From Sphagnum compactum (taxonomy: Eukaryota; Bryophyta; Sphagnopsida; Sphagnales): a stretch of DNA of 64,000 nt. Below, piece by piece: positions 36,535 through 49,667 of the stretch (position 1 is its first letter; the number at the start of each line of letters is the position of its first letter). Where the stretch lies: positions 13,508,304 through 13,572,303 of the forward strand of contig OZ234496.1 in assembly GCA_965153455.1 (NCBI GenBank), written 5' to 3'. The translations under genes and the position numbers were made by a program. The notes under the pieces are model-generated. The model was not told where the DNA came from, searched no databases, and saw nothing but the letters and a program-made list of their open reading frames with translations.

Positions 36535-37750
36535 TTTTTTCCTTTTGTTTGCCCTCTTTTTTCTTTTCCCCCAAACTTCAACCTCATGCCTGCTGCCTTT
36601 GGAATCATGAAAGGCCATCATCAACATACAGCATGCATCACAGTGAGCTTCTAAATTTCTAATCATGCAACCATAGATGTCACTGAAATTCACAAATGTG
36701 GAACAGACAAGGAAGAAATATCTTGAAGAAAAAATAAAATAAATAATAGTAGGTAGACTAACCTACAAAAGAAGACAACCTTTATCCTACCAAATGGAAT
36801 CAATTTGCACATGTTTTAAGAAAATCAATCAATCATCAACACCAGCACACTCTCTATCTCCAAAATACATGATCACCCCTTAATTCATGGCCTTTTGCTC
36901 TTACCCTTTAGTGAACACACTATACATCCCTCCCAATGAGCTTTGTCTGGGTGGATGCTCGGCTAAAAATTGGTCACAAATGCCCTAAGAAAGGAAACTG
37001 TATGGAGCCAGTAAGGTGAAGCAAGCGTGCATACAAGAGGTTTGGGATTTTTTTTATTCCCTTTTAGAGAGAGGTGGGTAGGAAGGAATCTTTTGGATGG
37101 TTTTGTCCCCAAGTATTTCACATGATTTCCCAAAATGTTCTCACCAAGTTCTCAATGGTTAGAAAGCACGTTCCCAACTTGTTCCCGATTTGTTCCCAAT
37201 TCTACATGTGCTCAAAACTTTAGTCATGCAACCTACATAGGAAAAGTCAAAGGGAAAGATTAGAATATGTATATAGGTACTTTATTGTGGGATTGTCCAA
37301 AGTTTGGATCACTTGCTTTGGTGGTGGGCCGAACAAAGAGGCCCAGCCAGCATTAATAAATGAAAATTTAACTTGTGCTGTCACAACAACAACTAACTGA
37401 TGAATTTGGCCAGACAGCAAAAATACTCCATAGAAAAACTTCATGATTGGAAGGGCAGTAATTTTGTGGTGGAACATCCATCAAAACTTGTCTCCAACTT
37501 CCCCTTTCAAAAAAGTTTAAAAGAGGAACAACCAAATAAAACTTTTGAGTCTTGTCTTGAGGTAGGCCCCCAAAATTTATCTTACAATCCCACAACCCAA
37601 CATAATCCACTTTGGCCATGTAGGATTCCATATGGATTTTTCATGCCATTTGGCTTTGGGCCATGGCCTCAAACTACCCTAATGTAAAAGCAAAGCAAAC
37701 TTTAGTGGAACCCCATGCCTTTAGGTGAGCGCTACACACTCTACTCATTC
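36535..37750 (-). repeat. Dispersed 1.2-kb repeat, copy 2 (inverted)
   Basis: Inverted partner of 21,055-22,320; see that entry for matching blocks. Small insertions and deletions separate the copies (for example TAAGATAAATTTTGGGGG followed by GTTTACCTCG in copy 1 against GCCTACCTCA in copy 2). The two copies bracket 14 kb that contains both lineage-1 hAT relics. Confidence 0.75.
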
Positions 37751-40700
37751 AATTGGGTCTACAAAAACCTTTGAGGTTACAAGAACCTTGGACCTCACAG
37801 ACAGAAATAGGTGACCTTCAAACATACTCCACATGGCAATGCCCAGTCAGCAAATTGACGATGTGCTATAGCAACAAACCCTAATGAGACCAAATACAAT
37901 TCTTGAAAAGTATTTGAAACATCCATCACCCACTCCCCGTGTTTTTTTGTGCAAAATTTTGCCAAAATGTGGAAAAATAAATTAAAGGAAACCTTTTATT
38001 GGAATATTCCCTGTTTTTTCCTAAAAGAATCAGGAAAGAAAATGGGAAAACTTTCAGCACATTTTGGACTCTGCTTTTTTTTAACTAGTTTTTTTTACCT
38101 ATAGACAGGTTCTAAAATCCATTTTGACCGTTTTCAACACTTTATCATCATATTTTCACAAAAAATCATATCTATAGGGTAAACTGACTGGTGAAGAAAC
38201 ACTGAAGCGCTCAAGGCAGGCTGGATCCAAGGGGAGGGCTCCGTTATTTTTGGTGTTCTAACAAAACTTGAACCCGATTCTCTTGATACATTTGATACAC
38301 TAACAATTGTCGAAAATGAATTAGAAATGAGAAAGTTACGGCCCCCCAAAGTAAAGAGGTCAAGAACTCAAAAAAAGCAAACCACCAAACACTACAAAGG
38401 TCCATTTTCGAACACTCCAAAAATCCTTGTATGTTGTTCTGTTGCTATTGAACTTCATGTGGTGCTCCTATAGCACTTTAAATCATTTGAAAGGAATATG
38501 AAATAAGAAAGTTATGAGGTTTGAAAGTACAAAGAGAAAAAAAAGAAGTGTCTTGTAAGTTGGAAAGTTTTTTTTTTCTTGTTATTTCTTCATTACTCCT
38601 TTTCCTTTGCACTTCAAAGATCATTTTTAGAGCTTAAGGTAACACTACCATAACATTTTGAATCACTCAAAATGAAGCACATATGATGAAGATATAAATA
38701 TGTGTTTGGTCATAGGCAGGCGATTGGTGATGGGCCAGTTTACCATAGTGGTGTTATTGCATTTTTATGTTGAAGCCTCAAGTCAATGGTGAGCATCCCA
38801 AGAGAGATTTAGCAATAAATTGGTGACTTGGTATTAGAATTTATTTTTTAAATCATTTCATATCCTAGCTACCTGCATCAACCAATAAGCATCTAGTGAA
38901 ATCAATCCAAAATATCTCCTTTATTGGCGATTTTTTTACTAATAAAAAAATGAATATTGGATGAATAATCTTTTATTTAAAAATTGCAAACATTGCAAGA
39001 TTTTGCACAAAAGAAAACACCAGCCCAAACCAAACCATGGCCTAGGAGCAAGAGTCCCTTCTCCTAAGCAAGGCAAGGCACAATAATAAACTCCACATCA
39101 TGAGAACACAAAGAACTAATTCTGAAACTAAGCATAACCAAGAGAGTAAGCTTGCTCATATCATCATATTTGCATAGCAATTCATTTTCCCTCCTTCTGC
39201 ACCAGCAGGGTTGTTTTTCATCCATTTTGTGATGTAATACCCACTCCACCAATCATCCACAAGAAGAATTAGCCAAATTTCACTATATTTCAGAGAGGAA
39301 AGTACAAAAATTGCCTTAAAAGATGTGGGCACTGTGGTGCATTTCTTTTCACAAAAATCACACTGACTTGTCGGACAAAGGAGTTTCACCGATTTTTTCT
39401 GTGAGTCACACTGGAATTTTTATTTATTTATTTATTTATTTATTTTTGGGTGGTAGAAATTAGTCCCCCCTTGATAAATTTTTTAAAAAAAAATCCTACC
39501 CACCTTTATTATTGAAGATCTTGAGATTCTTTCACTTGCTCTTGGCCAAGAACTTGGGCCAAGCGAATGTGGAGAGTTTTTGCCCAAGCTTTCGGCCATT
39601 GCGATCACCTCATAGTAGATTGATCGGTAAGTAGTACGGCAAGCATGCGGATAAGTTTACTTGGCATCTTCTTTTTGTAAATGTGTGAATGAGAAAGCAT
39701 CTACCACCGATTGACTCAGGCTGAGGTCCAGCTAATAGCATCATATTAAAACCGTGTTATGCATGGTATATGGACCGCAGATGGCACAAGTGTATTATCA
39801 TCCTTCACATGTCAAGCAAATGCCATCTGGGACATTCTTTGCTTTTCAATGAAAGTGCACCATACCACCACCTCCTCCTCCTCCTCCTCAAAGCAAACAA
39901 TACCCATGACAAAGGTTAAAGGTTATTCCGTATGGTGAAAATGATGATGCTGCCTGGCCACCCATTAAACCACCAAATTGAATTACAACTTCCAAAAACC
40001 GACCAGGTTCTTAGTGTACCTATATGGGGCTCTACTACTAACAATCCAAATTTTTTTCCCTGGCACCCACCCACAATCGGCACATGCGCATTCGCATGGA
40101 TTTGGTCATTTTTCCAGCCCTACCATTGTTAAAAGTGGAGGACAACAACTAGTTACTTCTTTTTGTCCTTCTTGCATTCCAAAAGGTTGCAGCACAAAGT
40201 GAGCATCTTTCATGCAATACGGATTTATGTAATACTGCTCCTTCCAGTGCACCGCACTACACTACCAATTTATGTATCCCACACCTTCCAGTGCACTATT
40301 GTCTCTTGAAAACCCATTGTAACTCAGTTGTTGTGTATGAATCACTAGAAACCCTGTGGTCAGGGGAAAAAACCCTCTGGATTTATGGAATGTACTCTAA
40401 TAGTTAAACAAATTTTTAAAATTTTGAATTTCAGCTTCAATTTGAAAATGTGAGAACGAGATAATAAGAATAATGGTAAAGGAGATGGAGATTTATTAAA
40501 TTTTTTTATTAATATCTCCTCTCCCTCCCTTCACCCCCATCCCCCCCTCTTTTTATTTCTCTCATATGTTCTCATATGGTTTGCAATAATAGTTCATCAC
40601 TATTTTGTGTCAATCTCAATTTTGATTTTTACTATATAAAATGGACATGAAGAGGAACATTAACATGTGCCTTCCCGTATTATTTTAAAAAAGGTATTGA

Positions 40701-41908
40701 ATAATAGTTTTCTGATATATATATATGTATATATATATATTCAGGCCGCTTCAAGCCTGAACTCTGGAAAAATCCGGAGAACAATTTAGTTACTAAGGTC
40801 AGTCAACATATTGCATTGTACAAATGTTGTACTTGCAATTCATTCTTGCACAAAATAATTCACAAAAAATCTAGTGAAAAAAAATTAAATTTATTAGTAT
40901 TTCTCAAAATTGTTGAGAATCAAACTCCAAACTCAAGTATTGGGTTTACTATTATAAATACACAACTCAAGGTGTACTCTACGAACCTATTCTTCAAATG
41001 TTAAAATTCTAGAAAATTAAATTTGACACCATCCAACTTTGATCTCTAAAATAAATAAATATTCCATGAAGAAGTGCCTATTGTCGGTCATAGGTACAGT
41101 ATAGAAATATAATGATTTTCACGTTTCTTTTCTCACTTTTGACTACTAAAACCCTCCAAAATGATTTCATCTTCGAATATTTTATTATTATTTTCTCTTT
41201 TTGAAAAGAAAATCGTCAAGAAAATAAAGGTTGAATCCAAGGGTTGCTAGGTAGGAAAGTAGCACTTGGTGCTTACTAGGTAGGGAGATACATGTAAAAT
41301 GGCTAGTACCCATGTTTGAAAGAACCTTTAGTCTCATTTTTGGCATTTAAAACGGTGTTGAAAGGTTCTCCAAGTGTGCTCAGTTCTTCAAATTTTTAAA
41401 CATGGTTTTGGAATTTATTTATTTTTCAAATTTTAAACTTTTTGACCTGGTTTGAAAATAGAGTCCAGGTTCATGTACCCACTCCCCAAGGCTAGAAAGT
41501 TAATAATTGCAAAGTTTTACAAGTTAACTGTAAAAATTATGAAAGTATCGAGTCTTAAAATAAATTAAAATAAATCATCTATGTATGAAATTCAACATAC
41601 TTGCTAACTTTTCAACAATCAAACTTGAATGTGCCTACCTTAAGAACTTGAGCATGTTTTTGAAAATAGATGTTTTGATTTCTGTTTCACTTTCTATCCT
41701 AACAAAAGGCTGGTCTGTTGCTTGTACCAATTCCACCAAAAGAGTGTGTTGAGTTGAGTCTAGGCAACAAGAACCTAAACTTGAAGCCTGAAGTTTAATG
41801 TTTCAAGCTAAGAACCTGTCAACATTGAGTAGTACATAACTAACCACCATGGTTAGCTATGAGACAAGAATACAATTGTTTTGAAAGTGTTTTCCTACCA
41901 CATTAGGC
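37751..41908. other. Gene-free AT-rich spacer
   Basis: No credible coding exon is seen. Simple repeats: (TTTA)n at 39,419-39,446, (CCT)n at 39,869-39,889, (TA)n at 40,717-40,740. At 39,040-39,260 a stretch resembles 28,195-28,400 loosely (AAGGCAAGG, ACACAAAGAACTAATT, AACTAA..CATAACCAA), an old dispersed copy. Confidence 0.45.
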
Positions 41909-42037
41909 TCATCCTGCATGGTGCACTTGTATGCACTAGTTCACCCACCGTTCATCCTGCATGGTGCACTTGTATGCACTAGTTCACTCACCGTTCATCC
42001 TGCATGATTCACTTGTGTATGCTAGGCCCTAGTATAC
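41909..42037. repeat. 43-bp tandem repeat, three copies
   Basis: Copies start at 41,909, 41,952 and 41,995 with TCATCCTGCATG. The first two differ by one base near the end (CACCCACC versus CACTCACC); the third decays after its first half. Confidence 0.8.
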
Positions 42038-44598
42038 ACCAATGATCCGATGCCGACCATTCCAGACTTTTTGCAATGTCAAATGTCATTGGATTGCAAA
42101 GAGAAATCCCCCTCCCACCACCCTCTCCACTAAAATGTGAATTGCAAATTTGGAAATTTCTTAGGATTTTATTTTTCTAGTTTAAATTTCACTAATTCTG
42201 AATTTTCATGGAAAAAAATTCAAATATTTTTGCATCCCAATTTATTTTATTTTTAACACCTTTTCCCCAACCTCTTCCCCCGCCCAAAATTGACCAAATG
42301 GACATTTTTGGCTGTTCAAACTGGTGTTGGATACTAAGTTATATACAAACATGGCAAGGACGAGTGGAAACTTAACTTGTCAGTACCACTCTCAGAGTTT
42401 CAGAGAACTATCATCACAAATGGAAGTGACTAGCCATTACTCTCCACTGTCCTCATAAACTCCCAACAGTACATTATAGATATGTAAACAAATGTCTGGC
42501 ACAAAACTTCAGCCAAGCAATTATGAAAAAAATCTGCAAGCTTTGAGTTTCTGCAACCCCTCTTCTGAAAAGCAAAACAGCAAGAGCCTCAGTTGTGTCA
42601 GTTCCAGTCACATGCCCCAAAAAACAATCATAAGGATGAGTCTGGTCGGAACCTCACGACTTCTTTTTAACTAGAGACCAATCCCATAGATATTGGCAAC
42701 TTTGAGCAACTCCATTGATGGTCATACGATTGAAAATAGAGTTATCAGTGAAGTCACAAACCCTTCTGAACCTGCTTTCACCCCCTATCACCTCTTTCAG
42801 TGGTATCCACAAAGTAATGAAATTTTATTAAATCTCAGTAAGTATTAAATGCTGAACTCAGCATTTAATGCACAAGTCTCGAGAGTAATTATAATAGTAA
42901 TTGTACAGGTTGCAGTGAAAATATATGTAGCAGCAACAGAGGCACTCAGGATAAAGGAAAGACAGGATGAAACTCAGTTTGCCACCAAATTTGGTGGAAA
43001 AACTAGTTTGGGTTCGAGTGATTTCACTTTGTAAAATTTTCATTCCCAATTGCGTGTTTGATGCCCTATCATGCCGAAACTGGCCGTTCTCACCCCTAAT
43101 AGTGAGACTTTAGGAACAACTCTAATATATTCTAGATGAAGTAAAACTAGGTAGGAAACTCTTGTATGGCCATCCTAGAAAACCATTATATAGAAACCCA
43201 TAGTATGGACATATATGGACATCCACTAAACCCTTGTAAAAGGTATTCTGCTTCCACAGAAAGCATTATGAGGACTTTTGGTTGTTGGGCCACATCTCAC
43301 AACCTTTGTAACACAATTGGGTCAATGTTACAAGATTGGTAAGTAATTCAAAAAGTGTCATAAAATACAATTCCACTTGGATTGATTTCTAACACTCTTT
43401 TCTTTTAAGGAAAAATAATGGCATTACAAAAAAGTGTGTTTTAAGTCAAATTGCTTATTTCAATAGTTAATTCGCATACCTACCTTGCACAATAAAAACA
43501 ATCACAACTGCAGAAGTCACAAATGTCACACAGCCTGATTTGCAATTGGTCACAGGTCACAGGTCACAAATGTCACATGTCTGATTTGCACTTGGAAGAT
43601 TTTACACAAGATATGACATCTAAATACTGAAATCTAAACCCTTTTGACATTCTCTTGCCATCCAAGATTGTGCAAATCCTCAGAACCAAAAACAGTACTT
43701 CAGATACAGCCAGATAAAGCCTCACCAGATAAACCCCATTGGAACAACTGAGACAGGCCTAGGTCTTGAGCTAGAGACACTGAAAGAGACTTACCAATAT
43801 ATGCTTGATGCCTCTATGCACATCCTGTTCCATCTTAGATCTGAGCTCTGGTTTCAAAAGTTGATGAGCTTTGCCAACTGGTGCTCCTGGTCGTCCCTTA
43901 CAAACAAATGACCGCCGGATGGACACAGGGTATTGAGCAAACCATGGTTGAGATCATCAGGTATTCATGATCCACATCCAAGATGAAACCCAGAATTAGA
44001 ACATGGGTCAGTGACAACAGCAGCTCATGTGCAACCTGTGCTTAATGGTGTATAAGTGCATGGGATCTTCAAAGCAGAGGACTGCACCCACACCATTGGC
44101 CCCAAAGCTGCAGCATTTTATCTTTGGCACAAAGCAATACCAACAAATGGTCTTGTCCAATTGCATGAATCTGAATCTCAAATTTAAAACTTCACTTACA
44201 TTCATCACAAAGCGTGCCTAACCTACAATTTCCTGATGTACTACACCCACAAGTGGGTCATGGCATCTGTCTCATTGCAATGAGGCAGGTAGAAAGAACC
44301 ACTCAAATATATAGCTTCTGACCATGCCCTATATTTTGCTTAGAAAGACCCCACCTTCTCCACAGGACTCTCAAATCAACTTGAGACCAACAAACTACTC
44401 TATCAGAACCTGTCAAAGCTCCAGCACAGGACAACTCTCCTATTTATGGCAAACTGGGGCACAGGCCACTTGCCAGGACAACAGATATCGGCCTCGACAA
44501 GATTAAGTAATAGCTCTTCACCACTCCTCAAAAGTGAACAGCACCAATAGTACTGCCCCTCCTCCCACATAATCTTGACAATGTGTACAAAAACTGCA
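42038..44598. other. Gene-free region and 3' flank of the carrier
   Basis: No independent gene is seen. GTCACAAATGTCACA...CTGATTTGCA is duplicated at 43,517-43,592. The carrier's 3' UTR must lie in the last few hundred bases before 44,598, but no clear poly(A) signal can be chosen. Confidence 0.45.
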
Positions 44599-47500
44599 TC
44601 AATCTGAGATGCGGATCTCCACACCCAACAAATCCTTCATCACCTCATATGTCACAAATGCAAGGGCTATTGAAGGAACCACCTGCTCAACAAAAAAAGG
44701 ATTGCAAGCAATGTGTAAGAAAATTCCTGTGAGTTCGGATTAAAAACCTGCTATACACATTAAAAAAAGAACTCATGAGTGATGCATTCCTCCATATACA
44801 CTGAAAAGGCTTGACATCAATTCCTCACCTTAACAGAATTGGGCACTAAGCCTTTGTACAGTGCTCCTATCCCTTCATTCTTCACCGTTTTCCTGAATGC
44901 ATCTACCATGCCATTGTATTGAATTGGAGCCTTGACTTGGCCATCTGCTGTTATAATTGATGATGCATCTTTCCAGCCAACCATTTGCATTCGTCGGCGG
45001 ACCACATCCAAGGGATATGCCACTGTTTGCCCTACAGTCCCTGCTGCTGCCCCACACGCAAGCTTTGTCACCACCCCTAACTCAGCACCATCATCTGGCT
45101 GAAATCTAGGGCTCTTCATCACCCAATCCTTGAGAGTCTCATAGACTGCAAAATTCAGGCCTACATATGGAATCTGCAAAATCACAAACAATTTCAAATC
45201 AGAATAGCTTGAATCCTTGACAGCGAGTTTCCTACAATGATTAGGACATTCTAAGGTACATATGGCTATAGGCGAGCACTGTCCTGACACCCGTGCTTCA
45301 AGCTCAACATCAGTTTGCATCCTCAGCACAAGTTTATGTACACACCACTCCAATGACCGATGGCAGCCAACCCTTGTACACAGCTCTTGCACCCTCTTCC
45401 TTGATAATTGTTCGAAAAGCATGGAACATCCCACGGTATCGGTGAGGCGAGTCCTCAGTCTGTAGCAAGACACATGACCACAGTACAAAAGAAATGAGAA
45501 GGGCATTCTGTGAGGCCTCCAGAACCCATTACAAGTCACTATAGAACCCATTATTGAACTTTCAACCAACTGAATGTGCAAAATGTTGCCACTCACAGCT
45601 CAATTATTGATCACAGCGCGAGACTTCTACAATATTGTTATTGGTCACAATGTCACCCTGCAATGGGGCCAGCACTGTGCTGAATTACATATCAAAACTT
45701 GAAAGACAAGAATATTCACACTGGCAAATACAACCCTGGTAAACGAGCAACTAAGTTGTATCTGATCTGAATGTGCATACAAACAGATTTCCAGGCAACA
45801 GAACCAATGTGAACCTCAGTCTGCCTTCCTGATATGCAACCTGTTAACATCACTTGACAATTTTAACCCTCCTGATCCATTGCACAGTCAGGTCAATTCA
45901 CCTGCATATATCTATGAAATTGCAGAGAAGACTCCCCGAAAACAATTTGAAGGTAACATCATGATGAATGCAGTCGTAACCTTATGAGAGTTGCTCACAA
46001 AGTGTCAGACCATCACCTCCATCACACATGGCAGTGACAAGCTGCCATGATTACCCACTGACTCATCAGCCTGTGACAGAGTGTGTAGGTAAAGTACATA
46101 ACAATCCACCCAAAATTTCAAGCAAATCATTATACGAAATTCGGGTCCTGAGTTTCTGTAACATGTCTGGAAGCAAAGGGAAGAGGACTCAGTCACAAAG
46201 TTAACTAGCACTCAAGAGACATAGCTAATAAAAAGAATCAGTAGTATCCTCATTCAAGCTGCAACAAGCTTTGTGGGGGCAAATTCACCTGCACGGTCAA
46301 CCTTCCTCGCACCATGTCCATTGGATACGTTGCAGACATGGCAATAATCCCAGCACAAGCCCCAGCACCAAGACGTAAAAGCGGTGTAAGTTCTGCATTT
46401 TCTGTTGTCCCAGGGAAAACAAAAATAACAACTGGGTTATAATTTGGAAAGCATATGAGTGTACTATTGAAGCAGCAAAGAGATGTTCTGCATATAGTTT
46501 GAGCTACATTCACAAGGACACAAGGTTGCTCAGAGCAGCTGCCTGCTCACAGACAGACAGTCACCATGGGTGGGTTGACCCTGTTAGTAGTAACATAGAC
46601 CATCAAGGGCAAACAAACCTATCTATGCTACTCCTGTTTTGGGTATCTTAAATTGCAACAAAGGATTGGTGTATAGATGCTCACCCTGGCCTTTTTGCTG
46701 TCGATAAGCCCATAAGATTATACTGCAAGATTGTGAAATCAGATGAAACGATCAGACCTATGATTATTTTCATAAGGCAAGAAACAGCCACATCCTGCTC
46801 CTTTCTTCCAATCAAACAACAGTAAGTAGCTTTCTTGACCATAACCCCCACAATTATCAATGCATCATGGTGTAGTTCTGGACTTGCAGCTGCTGTACAC
46901 AGTTGTGAGCCAGATGATTGCCTACAATTTGTCTTCCAACTTGACATTCCATGTGAATGTGACAGTTACTCAGCTGGCATATTTACCAAACTTAAAGCAG
47001 TTGACAAAAGTCACATTGCAAATCCAAGTTCACAGAGAAAATTATTCAGGGCTTTTGCAACACGCACTTGGATGCCTGCTCATAACTGTAAAACTTCACA
47101 GCCGAATTAGGGATAATTCGTGCGCAGTTGGTGCCATTGCCTTTGAAAAAACCAGGGATGCCCTCACTCTTCCAAATTGACTTCAAACCCTGTATAGTTC
47201 CACTATATTTTGGGTTGAAAGGGTTTTGAACCTGTGAACCACCACCACGTCATGGAATTGGCCAACATGCTGATGAGATCTTTATTTAGGAAAACTCAGA
47301 GTTGCCAGATTGCTTCCCTGTTTGCCTTGCAACTGGTTTTCTTGCTCTACTTGCTGCAAGATAGATTGGAGTGAGTGCCAAAAGGTTCAAGAGACAAAAA
47401 ATAAAATAAAAAATAGGCACACCTGCAGCAGGATTTTCAGCCGCTCCAATGGCGCAACAGCAGTCCGTGACCTGCAAAATTCCCCATACATGAAAATTCA

Positions 47501-47893
47501 GACTCTTCTCTTCTTTACTGTATGTGTCATCCCTGTGTTTTTGCATTCGGACTGCTGCCACTACTAAAACCCTGGCTGCTAGAAGAAGTTTTGGGCACAT
47601 GCATTTGAGGAGTTGCAAAAAACTTACACTCCCCCTGCAACACCACCAGCAAGGAGAGACTTGCAGACAGTGAGGATAGCATTGCTGGTGGGGGCTTTCA
47701 CATCTTTTGTAGCCAATCGTGCATCCTCCGCCAATGACACCAGAGCTCCAGCAGCTGATTCCTTATCATCTACATACAATGGAGATGTCTGACAATACAC
47801 CGTGTTCCCCTGTGTAACCACTGCCCCTGGATCCGAAGGTTTCTGTTCGCCATACTTCTTCAACCTGGAGGAGCCATCTGTCTGAGAAACCAT
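44599..47893 (-). CDS. ADNT1: Mitochondrial adenine nucleotide carrier, ADNT1 type
   Basis: Inner-membrane carrier; the plant ADNT1 group exchanges AMP/ADP/ATP and so supplies adenine nucleotides to mitochondria. Eight exons: 47628..47893, 47423..47471, 47068..47231, 46685..46722, 46289..46401, 45346..45459, 44829..45173, 44599..44682. All junctions are GT-AG and in phase, giving 390 residues. Three carrier repeats are present, each with its signature: PLERLK (96-101), PMDMVR (199-204) and PLDVVR (302-307). SLLAGGVAGGVSRTAVAPLE and the C-terminus (VEIRISD) match the ADNT1 group closely. Residues 1-75 form a polar N-terminal extension longer than in Arabidopsis. Exons 2 (49 nt) and 4 (38 nt) are very short; exon 4 encodes IILWAYRQQKGQ between repeats 1 and 2. 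Close relatives carrying CoA or ATP-Mg/Pi are less likely because of the C-terminus and lack of EF-hands. Confidence 0.95.
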
Positions 47894-49020
47894 GGATCTC
47901 TAGGGTTTTGAAGAGGGACTGAAAACAGCCACAAGGAGAGAGAGACAGAGACAGACAGAAAGACAGGCAGCCACAGAGAGACAGAGAGAGCACGGGAAAG
48001 ATCACAGAGGCGTAAGACAGAACAAAAGAATTACGGCCCGGCCTCGACGATGTCATGCAGAGGTTGTTGCACTACTGCCAGGCCTGTGGTGTCCTTTGCA
48101 AGGCTGCATCCTGAAAGGTAACGATGGATGAGCAACAGAACGCCAGCAAAAGCCAACCGCGTCTGCCTCCTGCCGCTGCTTGCCGTAATCTCTCACGACA
48201 AATTTCAATAGAAGGAGGGGCAGCACAACAACAACAACAACGGATTACAACAAAAACAGCAAACGAAAGAAAAACCGAAATACACAGAAGACACAGACAG
48301 ACAGACAGACAGACAGTGAGAAGAAGTAGGGATAAGAAGTGCACAGTAAACACAAAAGCACCGTCCGAGACTTGCGGATCGCTCGCTCTTCGAGTCTGTC
48401 TGTCTGCCTGTCCGTCTTTGCAACCAGGAATTGTTTTGTTTTAGCTTGTTTTTTTTTTTTTTTGTGTGTGTTTTTGAGAAGATTTTCTCTCTTGCAACTG
48501 CTGACTTGTCACAAACGAATCCAACAAAAAAACCACCCGAACGATCTACGAACGGAAAGTTGAACCCAACAAAAACCAGCAATCCACAAAAAGCACAAAT
48601 GCAAACCAAAAGTAAATTCAACTCACAGCCCGAAAGCACACTCACACACAAAGTTCACAAGAGTATGCTACAAACTTCTGAACTTTGCAATTGTCCAAAA
48701 CCCCACTCCCTCCTCCTCCTCCTTCTCCTCCTCCTCCTCCAGCTCCTCCACCAAAAATTACAGAAAAACCGGGGGAAAAAACCAGAAAAACCAAACAGTG
48801 AAAGCAAGCTGGAAGTGAGAAGAAATTAGCGACTAAATCGCAGGCCAAGAAGGGCAAGCGCAAGCGCAGGGCCGGCCGGTGAAGACAGGAGGAGGGAGGC
48901 ACAGGAGCTTACAGTAGACAGGGGCTTGCCTGGTACGCTTGAGAGTGCGCAGCGAGCGACAGGGGTCTAGGGTTTGAAGATTAGGGTTCGGAGTTTGGAC
49001 CAGGTGTTGGGAAACTGGAA
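47894..49020 (-). promoter_or_regulatory. Carrier leader, predicted leader intron and telo-box promoter
   Basis: Just before the ATG there is a strong acceptor: a long CT tract ending TTTTCAG (AG at 47,920-47,919). A matching donor GTAAGC starts at 48,912, giving a predicted 994-nt 5'UTR intron. Telo-boxes (AAACCCTA on the sense strand) lie at 47,901-47,908 in the leader exon and at 48,968-48,975, with AACCCTAA at 48,981-48,988. These motifs are common near starts of plant housekeeping and translation genes. The intron holds (GTCT)n at 48,293-48,316, (CAA)n at 48,227-48,240 and (GGA)n at 48,708-48,748. Confidence 0.6.
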
Positions 49021-49667
49021 CCGGCGGGTACGTTCATGGCTTATCCTCTATATCCCTCTATGTACCCGACCCACGGTTCTCACAATTTAATTAGGGAAAT
49101 TTGGGGGCCCGCGTCTACCCTCCAGAGAATGGAATTAAGCCCAGCCAGCCCATACTCGGCTCTACCTTACTCGAGCCCTAATTCTGTTAAAGCCCACTGC
49201 CTCGGGCTTTATCCCACATATATATGGTGGGTGGGTGGGTGGTCAATGGGTATCAATAGCTTTTGCAATTTGAAGATATCATGATCTATGGGAACTTGGT
49301 TGTTTGGTCATTTATATTTGTAATATATATTATTTTTCTAATCTGAGGATGTTGGCACATGTTACAAACCCTAATATTTCTACATACAACTTCAACCTTG
49401 CAAACCTTCCTCATGCATGATACATTTTACTTTGTCATGTTTGGTTTCTTCAATGCATTTTAGCTTAAGTTATGATCAACCAGAATGGGTATCACAAATA
49501 ATCATTTGAAAATAATGTTTTCCAAAGAGTTACACTAGCCTAGTCCACTAACCCCCCCATGCTTCTTCACTGAATGGTGAATGCTAACAACACTCGGGTA
49601 TATTTTCATCCTTTTTTATTGTTTTCTTTTGTTATTGCTTTGAATGAAGTTTTTGGGTTCTAAAGGA
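49021..49667. other. Spacer between two same-strand genes
   Basis: No coding content is seen. A (GGGT)n run lies at 49,227-49,242. The right part should contain the 3' UTR of the gene at 49,668. Confidence 0.5.

Noticed and set aside
41909-42037. Regular direct repeats with CRISPR-like spacing
   Set aside because: The repeats are contiguous without unique spacers, and this is a plant nuclear genome.
44817-45596. 259-codon minus-strand open frame
   Set aside because: It reads through the intron between exons 6 and 7 of the carrier; exon 6 is in another frame, and carrier homology exists only in the spliced product.
48961-48990. Telomere-like TTTAGGG motifs
   Set aside because: Only two short motifs at a gene start; they fit telo-box promoter elements, not an interstitial telomere.
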